Positions 45,801-57,800 of a stretch of 64,000 bases of DNA are shown here, in pieces; position 1 is the first letter of the stretch; each line of letters begins with the position of its first letter. Origin of the DNA: Gyrodactylus bullatarudis. Its lineage: Eukaryota > Platyhelminthes > Monogenea > Gyrodactylidea > Gyrodactylidae. The translations under genes were made by a program, and so were the position numbers. The notes beneath the pieces are model-generated. The model did no database searches. It had not been told where the DNA came from and was given only the letters and a program-made list of their open reading frames with translations. The stretch lies in contig SSNU01000029.1 in the NCBI GenBank assembly GCA_012064415.1, forward strand, positions 1-64,000, written 5' to 3'.

Positions 45801-48800
45801 TCAGACGGAATAAATTAGGCTACACGAGCAAGTGCCCTCAAAAAGACTGTCAGTACGAAATCTGATTGAGTAAATACATATATAGTTCAAATGTTATGGC
45901 TGTAGATATTGATTATGTGCCTAAAGCAGATTTAATCGATAAATACCATAAATGTAAAAAATATACCATATGTGAAAATAATTGTAGTATGGTATAGGGA
46001 TATCTATACTACAATAGAAGAATGTTTGCAATTATAGCTATTGTTCATACCATAAGAGAAATATATAATTGCATCATACTATATCTGCACGTTAATTACT
46101 ATACCATATCAGAAAATACCATAATCCTGTTATACCATTTGGAGGGGGGGGACCATACCATTTTTGTAAATACCCCTTATGAGAATAATTATTTACTCGC
46201 TACTTATATTAAACTTAACGAGAAATACGACTTGTGAAATTGTGACAACCTTAACTGCATAAAAAGTATAACTAAACATATCCGATCTAAAATTGACTAC
46301 TCCCAATCTCTCCTATATCCAGATCTTCATTGAGTAGATCTAGCCAGGTGATTTTCGATTTAATTTTTCCAGATATACTGCCAACACTATTTCAACTGCA
46401 ATCAAAAAACTCATTCATGATTTATGTTCCTTCCTCGCCTATAAACCAAAAACAAGATCTACTATTTTCATTTATCCAATTATCATTTTGTAAACTATTA
46501 TTTTTTTCAATATAGATTTTATTTCTAACAAAAAAAATACTCAAATCCAAAAATTATTCATCATATTCTGATCTAAGGCCTATTTCCTTGCTTAATATTT
46601 TCCTCTCAATAATTGATACCTATTTGTTTTACGAAATTTCAAACAGTGTTCCTAAACCATTTCCGGATAAGTCCTAACATGGTTTTCTACACGGTAAAAA
46701 CACTTCCAGCAATATGTTGGCCTTCCTTAACCACTCCCTTCCTTTACTAAATAAAGGAAATTTTATTATTATTCACTATCTGTGCATATCTAAAGCATTT
46801 GATAGACTCAAATTCTCGTATATTAAGAAGAAACTATTAGATCACTCAATAGACCCTTATATCATTAATTTAACAATGTATTTTCTTTGTAATCGAATAC
46901 AATATGTCAAATTTAACAACACCACTAGTAACTTGGAAGATATACACTCTGGAGTCCCTCAAGGTTCCACGATCGGTCTTCTTCTCTTTAATCTTTGCTT
47001 CGCTGATATTCAGCTTCCAGAGGGTATAGAGGGTGCCCTCTTCAAATATGCAGACGACTTAAAGTTCGTTTTCAAGGTGACAAATTCCCTTGACATTATC
47101 AAAATAAACCATAATTTCTCTCTTCTTAAAGATTCACTCGAGGTCATTGGGCTCTATATTAATAGAGATAAATGCAAAGTTATGCTCCCAGCTGGTCTCC
47201 CTGCAACCCTCCTTGAATCGCTTCTACTTCCTGGAGAAATTGTCTCCTTCACTTCAGATCTAGGTTTCGGCTTAAATTCAAAATCAATCCTCTTTCAAAT
47301 ATCCCTAAAATAAAATCTATGATCTTTGCAATCCTAAAATTTTCTAAAACCCCTAATTTAAGAATTGGTATTTTTTATCATTGGTTCTATCACATTTCGA
47401 CTACATCTCACCATTGCTTATTAATTTAACTAATCACCAAGCAAGAGTAATCGAGAGAATCCAAAGTGATTTTTTATATGTAATTTTCCCTGACTTAAAC
47501 TCATACAACGCTCGCATCTCATTGTCGGGTCTTAATCCATAATTAGTTCGCAGATACGCTTTTATAGTTAAACAATTTACTGAATCTTCGATTAAAATAG
47601 AACAATCCTATAACTTAAGAAACGCATCGTTTAAAAATAATTATCTTCTAACCTTTTACAACTATCTCAATTTAAAATATGACTTATCAAATTGCACAAA
47701 TCTATATTCAATAAAATTTATCATGACCCACATAAGATCTAAAATCGACTATACCAAAACACTTTTATATCCAGATCTTCATTATTGAGTTGCCACCAGA
47801 ATAATTTTCGAATTAAATTTTCAGATTCAATTTAACACATATATTTACAAACTAAGATATTTATTATTCATTATTTTGTATTTTATAGACTTTAACGAGA
47901 TTCACAATATATATAATTTTTATTTATTTTTGTACATATTTTATATTGAATTTTACTTTAAATACAGAACTGATTTCTAACAAAAAAAAATTTCATATCA
48001 TCGATGTTAAAAAGCCCTGTTTGTCATTCAGAAAAATTACTGCAAAACAAGAGGGGGCAAATTTTCTTTAGATTAGCCATACAAGGATTCGCAAAAATTG
48101 CTCTTCGTCTAAAGATGTTCTGTCGAATACAGTATTTTCAGAATTAAAAGAAAAGTTAGAAAATGCATTTAAAAATTATTCAAAACTTCTGGAAGAAAAG
48201 TTTGATTGATAAATTTTAAAAATAGATTGGAAATGTTTGTTAGAATGGCCTAATTCGTACGGTACATAACTCTTATACAGAGTTCAAACAATTTTTTCTA
48301 CATTAAAATTTGGAGCTCTCCTCTAATATAAGAATTGAATGAAATGAAAATTTGGTGTCCCCTAAGTGATATTTTGCTGTCTATATTTTTATTTTGATAC
48401 TCATATTATATATGAGATGGGGATAGTTTTCAGATATTATTCAATGAATTTCTATTATTTTCCAGAAAAACACGTTACATTAACGTAAATGTACATATGA
48501 ACTTGATGATAGCTTTACTAATCAGATGTCTGTTGCATTATATGAGATTTATAATCGAAAGAGTCAAGAAATATTCAGTAAGTGAAATTATTATTTCGTT
48601 GTAATATTTTTTAAAATTATAATGAATTTCCAATTTACGGTAAACATGTACGAAATTTAAAATAGAAATAAAAATTTTAAAATGCAAAGCATAGTGATAA
48701 ATAGGAACTCACATTCTATCAGATAAATCCAAGTCTTAGTAATTTAGTAAATTTCCCTGGAAGAGACAAGTCCGTTAAAATATACCAAAATTTTGCTGAA

Positions 48801-51800
48801 ATTATGAGGTTTAATAAATAAAACTAAAATTTTTCCAAATAATAATTGGCTTATGTGTTTTCATTAATCGGATATGAGGTATTCAAAACCTAAAAGTTAA
48901 TGTTAATCAATGGTTTAAAGTCTATCATAACGTTAGATTCTCGAACAAAACCTTTGGAAAGGCAATTCAAGATGTTTTTAGTTAAGAATCATAAAATTGT
49001 ACAGTAAAATATCAGTAATCAATCGTTCAAAGATTCAACTGAATAACTAAATCGAAAACATTCAAATTTGTTCAAAGGATTTGCAAACATCGGTTAATAT
49101 TCGAAATAAACTGGGTTAATCTAAAGTTTTTTTATGGAGTAACGTACTAATAACATCAATCATGAATTTACTTCAGGATTTTAAAATCAAATAATGAAGA
49201 AAAACACTATTCTAAAATCTTGAATCAACCTCATTAAGTTTAAATGCAATTTCTTCACCAAAGCTCGAATTCTTGATGAAAAAATTAAGATCCCCATGCT
49301 CATAACAACTAGCTTTAGATAATAATATATTATATTCAGTAGACCTCGATGAAAATTTCAAATCTTGAAAAGATTTTGGGAGAAAATTGATATGTTATTG
49401 TAGATTACTTTAAGATTTTAATCTCTTAAAATCGTTTCCCCACCTTCCGAAAATGATTTTAGTACTAACATTGAAATTTTGTTCGCGGGTTTGTATTTTC
49501 GTGATACTTAAATAGAGATTCCTAATTTTGTTTAAAAATCATTTTTAAAATTTGTTTCAATGAGAAAAGTTTATAAATTAATTAGCCAGTTAGTGTTAAT
49601 GAGATTAATCAGCAGTAAAAATATTACTAAATGAGCTAGAATTCATTCCTAATGTTAATTTTAGAGTCTAAAATTTAGACTTGTCACTTCATAATATAAA
49701 GAATAAATCATATTGTACGAATATATTTTAATTTTGGGAAGTAACAAACACAAAATTCGTCTTATCAAACCTACTGCTATCCCTCTACTTGCTTATTCCT
49801 TAGTATTATTGACCATCGAATGATCTGGTTAATTATAATTATTTGAGTTAGGTTCTAAACTCATTTGGAAGGTTTAGCGAAATATAACGTTTATCACTCA
49901 AAAATACGCTTGTTGTTCTCTAAACCTTCCAAATGAGTTTAGAACCTAACTCAAATATTCTTGATGAAGTTGGTAAATATTATCGTTCAAATTATAATTA
50001 TAATATATTTTGACGCAGAAGAAAACTAGACCGGATTGTACGAAGATATCTTCATTTTTGGGAGTTAAAAATTCATCTCAATTTCCAATAACGACATAAT
50101 TATTTTGGAAGTAATTAGCCCAACATGATTTAATAAACTATAGTTCAAGTAATGAATGGAATTTTTAGCTAAAGAAAAAACCATAGTAAAAAATAGAAAA
50201 TAATTTATCATAATTTAAAATCATCTTCTAATTCTTTTATTTTTATTATTGTTTGAGAAAGTTTTGGCTTTCTTAATGAGTTGATCAATATTCAACTCAT
50301 AGAAGGGGTTGATGAGTGGAATCATTCTCGCATCCAGGGATGCTATAAACATCTTCTTGGCATCTAGATCGACTCCAGAGAAAATTCTTTTTCTTTCTTC
50401 GTAGGAGCACTGCTCGATGGAGATCCTGCAATACTGCCCTACTCAATACTTCGTTGTAAGAAAATCTTATCTTCTGGACTATCTGGATGGGGAAGTCATC
50501 TATGGGAGGAAAATAAATCATTAGTTCGAATTACAATCATCATCTTTTCATAAGAGAAGAGAAAGACAATTGCAAAAAATATATTTTCTTCCATAGGATT
50601 ATACTATCAGAAAAATAGTAAATTCAAATAAAAAACAAGCCACAATTTTTGGGCTGGCTCAACAGAAACTTGAGTCTTGATAGCATTCTCGATTGATTGA
50701 TTAATAAAGAGAGAAAAATTTGCTGGAATTTAACTGGTCAGGATCCTAGGGTCTTGATACATTTGACAGAATCAAAATTTAAATTGATTTGGAAATAAGA
50801 TCAGTTGCTGGATTGTTTCACCATTAATATAAAATATGTGCTGACATGACTGGCTCGATAGGATCTTGAGATATTCATTTCGAAATTAGAATGGATTAAT
50901 TAGTTAAAAATAATGTGGCCGGCTCAACAGAATCTGGAGACTGATAAAATTTTGATGATAGAAAATCAATTCTCTAATGCTGCATACTAAAAATTATGTT
51001 AATAATACAAACATTTTATAAAAATGTAATAACTCTTACATCAAAATCATCTAGGTTTTCTTCGTTGTAAATAAACACTTGCGGATAACACTGTGAGAAA
51101 AAAAAAATTTTCAAAAAAGTAATTGGGTAAGACCCATGTGTTTTTGATCCAAAGAAATTCCATTTATCATTAAAAAACAGGACGTAAAAACTGATCGATT
51201 TGATCCAGAAGATGAAATCCAATTTTCTTGAAAGTATGCTTAATCGAAAGAGCGAAAGATTTCAGTCTAGAATAGAATGAAGAAAACTATGGAATTTCTT
51301 TTTTTAGAAGCTGTGAGTTTGTTTCAAATCTGGATATTTTTGATGATTTTTTCTACCCTCGAAATTTTTTATTCTAAGTTTTCGCCAATTCTGAGTAGAC
51401 GCGACATTGATCTATATACCAATCGACGCAGAATTAAATGCTCTACATAATGAGCCTAATTATAATTAGGTTTAATTGCTTCTACAAATTGTTTTGATTG
51501 AAAAACTTCTCTCAATTTTCCCAAAATTCTCATTTTTCAATTTTTGCCCATATCTCCCAAACTATAGCCAATTTTCCAATTCTATGACCAGATTTGTAAT
51601 CAGCGTGAAATCTTGGATCAAAAACACATGGGTCTTACCCAATTACTTTTTTGAAATTTTTTTTTTATAATTAGCTTCCTCTATTTCTTCATCTTCGATG
51701 ACAAAATTTTCATTTTCTTGTACAATTATATCAGTATTTTGGACCAAGTTCTGTAGTTGAAATTATAATCAAATATTATAAATTTTTAAGTGATTAAATA

Positions 51801-54800
51801 AATTAAACTTACATTTAAAAAAGCATGAAAATTAATTCTAGGAAGACCTCTTGCTTTGATTTTCGCATCTGTTACATGGTTGGCATTTTCAAATATTTTT
51901 ACAAGTTCGAGAGATTTTTTAAAATCACAAATTAATCTTTCGATTCCTTGAGTGTTTGAGCACAGCTTTGGCAGATTGAGAGATGTTCAGATTCACTTCC
52001 TGACATTGATAAAAGAATTATTTCAGGATGTGCATGAATGAATTGTTCTGTAGGGCTATTTTGCCTAGTTTTCTAATAACTGCATGTGGGAAATTTTCAA
52101 CTCGAATCATAATGTTGTAAAATCATAGACAGAAGATTTGTGTTTTACTTCAAAAGAACTTGGAACATACACTTAAATTCTGCCATCATTCTGAGTCTTG
52201 TTGATGGATTTCTTCTTGAAACATATAACCTCAGTATTCTACTGGCTAATATAGTCCATCGAGAATGACAAAGAGTTCCGATAGAATTATTTCTAATAAA
52301 ATTTGATAGCTCTTCATTTTGAGGACCTCTGATAACAAATTTACAAATCTTGAACAAATATTTCTGCTCATGTCCAAGAGTATTCAACAAAATATTTGGT
52401 ACAGGATACATGATTGCATGAATTGGTTGAAAATTAGCAATTGGGAAATTTTTATCAACTTTTGCTAAGAGGCCTCCAAGTCTACCAGCAATTGTACTTG
52501 GTCCAGTTGTTCGTCCAATAAAATTAAATACAACATGCTTTATACATTTTCAACTGCATGAATTAGACAAACGATTCTGAATAGATTTCTGTTAAGAGTC
52601 CTTTCCATTAGTGATACTAATCCAACATTTGGACTCGAATTATTTAATGCACCATCACATGCAATTACTTGGAGAGATTGGACTGAGTTCGTATTTTGTA
52701 AGACAGGCATAACTGAATTTTTCAATGCTTCTACAGTGATACGCTCATTCATAGGGATTACTGTGACGAGTCCATTTGATGAGAATTCACTCAGAATAAT
52801 AAAATCTATTTTTGAATTGTTATTGCGATATCTTGCTGTTTTTTACCGGCAGCATCAATTTGTAGATATTTTATAGTTTCAGGTATTTGTTGTTCAAAAA
52901 TAGTTTTGTGCTTCAATGCCTTATTTCTTATTTTATATTCACTTAATTTTATAGCCGTTCCATGTTCTTGTAAAAGACCCATTTCAGAATTATAAGTGTT
53001 GATGATATCAACAGCTCCTCGAACACTGATCTCATATTGACACTTTAAATAGGTATTTGGACAAGGAGTTTTATTGTACCTATTTGGTATAGGACTAGCG
53101 GATTCTATAGCCTTAGGAGGTGATGGGTCTTGAGGAGGAGAAGTAGGGGCTTCTGCAATAGCTTCTTTCGGTACTTGATTTACTGGTTGGACAACATCTT
53201 GTTATACAGGGACTGGTGGCAGAGGAAACATTTCATTGATAACTTGAATCTCGACTCTACCTTGATTTTCGTCGAACTCATCTATCTCATTAATATAGTC
53301 GTTTATTGACATGTTTCTATTCCCATTTTGATCAGCTAGAAAACGAATCATTATAGCATGATGAGAATTATTAATATATGAACAAGGCTTACTTTTTGAC
53401 TGTAAGAACGTCTCTTGGCAAATAACATTTGCAAGTCAAAGCAAGAAATAATTTATTCCATTCTTGTGATTCTTCCTTTTTGTTTTTGGATAGATTATTT
53501 CTTAATTCCAACAGGGAATTGAGTTGCTTCGTTAATTTTGTTCGAGGAAGAATATCTATTTTACTTTTCCCGAATATCTCTAGAACTTTGTCAATAGTAG
53601 GCTTTCGGAATTTTTTAAAATTTTTTCTATTTCCCTGATCACGAAGATACAAGAAATTTTTAACAACATCAATGTTAAGAGGAAGCTTGTCTTCAGTTAA
53701 TAATACGGGTTTATAGAAGGATCCTGAATTGTCTTGAACTATTTGATTGTTCATTTCTTTGTAACTTTATTAATTTTTTAATAAATTTATGATTTAAAAC
53801 AAAATTGATTCCTTTAATTCAACGGATATTATTGTTTTGCTAAAATTGAAAAATCAAATTTTATTTTTGATATCAAAAATATTATTTTAGAATTCGGAAC
53901 TTGGAAACTTTAGTATTTTACTATATTTTCTGTTTAAAGTAAAGAGAATATGATAACACAGTAGGACACTATGTGCAATAGGATCTTGATCCAAACTGGA
54001 TCGAAATTTTGTGCTGATTTCAGATCTGTAATTATATTTTCTAGATTGTGTCTGGCTTTCGAGATATATTGAAAAAACCGAATTTGAGAATTAAAAAAAA
54101 TAAATAATTTCAAACAATTAAATTTTTGTTAGAATAAAAAATTCAATTAACTAATTAGACATCATTAGAATCACAATTCAATTTCCTATCTAATGATACC
54201 TTGAGTGTCGCCCAAAACAAAGAGCTTTTTAGATATTTTTTTCAAACTTTTCAACTTTCTAGATCAAAATTTTATGCTCTTTCTGAGTTGGTTAGAATTT
54301 ACAACATCATTTCGTTCTTGTATATTTTTACCCCTTTTAATCCCACAATCAGTTATGGTCATATTACTATAGTAATAGCTATTCTATACACTACCGCTCG
54401 AATTAAGGTGAGAGATACATCAAATCGTAGCTAATTTATTTGAGTTTTCACTTTAAAACTTTTGGTGTAATTGAAATCTTGTCTAAGCTAAGCAATGCTT
54501 CAAAAAGTTTAGTTACTTAAAAAATTCGTTCCCATATTTTATAAAATAAAATCTTTATTTCATGAATTTGCATTATCAGGTTTAAAAATTATTGAGCTTT
54601 TTACCGAGATAGACATTTTTTTATTTGTCAGTTCATAGAGAATGCAAATCCCCTTGAAGATAAGTTATTGAATTATCTTACAATAAGTGATTATTCACTA
54701 TCTTTGTGCAAATAAATTATCCAAGATATTCTACATTCTTCTTCCCAAAATAAAAATAAAAGTAAAGAAAAACATCAAAAAGTATGTTGCTTCTTCAAAT

Positions 54801-57800
54801 CGCCCATCGATATAAAAAAATCTAATCTTCAAGTATTTTAATATTAATCCAACAAATTTTGCTTCAAAATACCTTTCCATGCTTCTGGAATAAGATGAAC
54901 AAAATTGTGAAAATTTTCAAATTTAAAACGTTTTTTGACTAATCAAAATTCAAATTTTGAATTAAAATATTTTGAAGCAAAATTTGGTGGATTAATATTA
55001 AAATACTTGAAGATTAGTTTTTTCATATCGATGGGTGATTTAAGTGATTTTGCAAAATTTCGTCTGAATCTAATGAATAATATTATTTTATAAATTTCAA
55101 ACTGATCTTAAACTCCAAGCAAATGAAGGCAGAAAACCAACTTAACTTACCTTAGCAAAATCCAGTTAAAAGAATACATTCAGTATCAGCTTATCACAAA
55201 GGGGACTACTCTAGTAGCCGAAATCAGTTGATTCTTCAGTTCAAAAATATATCTCACAGAAACATGGTTATTATTGAACTTACAAGAACTCACTATTAGA
55301 GGACTAGTTATCAATTGGGCAAAGTCTATCCACGGAAAGTATAAGTGAAATATGGGCCTAACAAATTTACGTGTTCGATAATTACACTGAGGGAAATTTA
55401 AAAAAATGTTGCGATAAATTTTCGCGAAAAACTGATTATTTTGTAAAATATTACGCAGATTCCGAAAATTTTCTAAGTTGCTCAGTTTATGCGCAATTCG
55501 TGAAAAACCGAAATAGCACAATTTTCATAATCGAGACTTGAATAAAGCAATTTTTCGACTTGATCCTTAGACATTTCAGAGTAAAATTTGATATCATTTG
55601 AAAGAGCGTAAAATTTTCTAGAAGATGCTCATAAGTTCAAACGTGCTTTTGGAATGGACCATCCTCTAAATTGGTCTTAAAGTTGAAAAATTATGAAAAA
55701 TTATCTTTTTTAGTTTAAAAAATGATAAAAGAGTTAAGAATGATTTTTACATAAAAATACTTATTATTTGTATTTATTGTAATAAATAAGATGTTTTTCC
55801 CCTTTTGATCGTTTCCTTTACTATTTCAAGTTAGTTGAGATTGCTACTAATTCATTAATTTGATTCATCTAATCCACAAAATGTCCAAAATATTATCCTG
55901 TAAGGGCGATGTGATCAAAATCTTAACTAACTTTCATTGAACTCAAAACAGAGATCGAAAATAAATTCACAAACAACCCAAAAAAATTTATATATATATA
56001 ATATTTTGATATTTGGATTCTGAAAATCTGGCGATAAATGTATCATTCTTGTGATCATAACAGGGATAGATGATTTCTTAGGAAAAATGAGCAAATAAAG
56101 TTTTTTCCCAACTTCATGATCAACTTTAATTGATGATAAATAGGTTATTTTAAATAAAAGATACACAGTTTATTGTATTGTTTCGATCTGGAAATAAAAA
56201 CCTATCGAATGTTAAAAAATTCGACTGAAATTAAATTCGAGCTTGAAACACCATATCATGCCTACTTTCAAGTAATAACAAAAATATTTTTTGATATAAT
56301 TCAGGTGTAGAGTGAAGAGGGAGTTAATTTCCCATATCCATAAGTGAAAAAATCAAAATCCTTTCTTCATAATTCAATCATGTAATACTAAGAGTATTTT
56401 TTTCTAATTTTCACGAGTGTATTACCAATCTTATTAGAAGATGAAATTCTTTTATAACCTAGATCTTAGATATCAAATTTTCATCTCAACATTCAGGATG
56501 TATCTTTTGAATGATCTGAAAAAAGGATTACTATGTGTGAGAAGATGCTTTCGAAATTTCACATGACTTTCCAAAATTTCTAATCTTTTCCATTATTAAA
56601 ACAAATCCTTTTAAATTCGTTTCGTTAAAAGAGAAATCTAATTTTGAGAAATTTACTTTCATTGGTGGTAAAGAAAGAAAGTTGAAAGAAATCTTTTTAT
56701 AAATAAACATGAAAGAGCAAAAATAATATCTGAAATTAACTCTTTCCTCAATAAATAATAAGAGGACTTTAAATCTATCATGTACTAGATATCAGACTCA
56801 AATTTATATGATTTTCTTATTAATAATGATTGATAAACAGAGATCCCTTTTAGGCCACTCATATATAACATTTTTAAACAAAAAATACATACACTTTCTG
56901 TTGAAAATTTCATTCTTTTTCCAAGCCAAACATGGTTTTCTATTGGGATTAAATTCCCAGTATTTTTAGTAATTTATTAGATAAATTTGAATTAGTTACA
57001 TACTAGAGATGTAACAAATTTTTCAACCTATTTTCAAAACCTACTCAAATGATAAAACTACTGTATGAATTCTAAACATAATTTTATATAAGAGCTTTTT
57101 TTGACCCGTTTCTTGATCGATAACTTCTAAACCAAAAATAATTGCATTTAAACAACTGTAGATTCGTAATCTGCGTATTCAAAAACCATCGGATAGACAA
57201 AAGATTGAATGCGAGTCATGAAAAAAAATTCTCTGAGACTTTAAGGGTTAATTGTTTCGAAGAATCAATTAATGTCAAAAAGAATATCTTTTAAATTCCA
57301 TTAGATCTTATCACAAAATAACCTAGATATTGAAAATCTAAGGTAAGAATGGGGTTGGAAATTGCCCCATTTTCACGAGACTCTTGATGGAACTGCTAAA
57401 CCTACTAGCTAAGTGTCACTGGTTATTACTATATCCTTGTGAATCTAACTTGATGGAGATTGTCTTCTCACACCTAGATGTTAGAGTTCGGATAAGCAAG
57501 TGTCAATTCCATAAGAGAGTCAAATAATATTCAACTCACGGTGGCAGATGTATAAGCGTTTCGTCCTTATTAGGACTCGTATCTTCGAATCCAGGCTATG
57601 GTGTACTGACGAGTCCTAATAAGGACGAAACGCGTCTACATCTGCCACCGTGAGTTGAATATTATTTGACTCTCTTATGGAATTGACACTTGCTTATCCG
57701 AACTCTAACATCTAGGTGTGAGAAGACAATCTCCATCAAGTTAGATTCACAAGGATATAGTAATAACCAGTGACCACACTTAGCTAGTAGGTTTAATGTC

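Larger units (their letters stand above)
44431..47997 (+). mobile_element. LINE (jockey/CR1-like), itself interrupted
   Basis: 44431-44830 encodes the region before the RT (NLSDDEFCENINNFF ... SLIIKITPI). The RT resumes at about 46540 (NYSSYSDLRPISLLNIF) and the element ends in an A-run near 47997. The piece between (about 44831-46538) is a 5'-truncated second copy of the LINE 3' end, with its own A-run, flanked by ATACTC on both sides. The GPCR intron is thus loaded with LINE on LINE. Confidence 0.78.
44354..48073. repeat. 150-bp MITE split by a LINE
   Basis: The left half (GAGAACAGTTACCCCCTC to TTATCGATGACATGAAAAA, about 44354-44430) and right half (CATCGATGTTAAAAAGCCC to CAAGAGGGGGCAAAT, about 48000-48073) together make one 150-bp MITE. 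The repeated ATCGATG..AAAAA at both joins looks like the LINE target duplication. Confidence 0.7.

Noticed and set aside
50250..50510. Minus-strand stretch open in two frames, one reading DARMIPLINPFYELNIDQL
   Set aside because: An acceptor CTCCCATAG precedes it, but the two frames do not join and no family was recognised. The NPFYE resemblance to TRAPP small subunits is too short to count.
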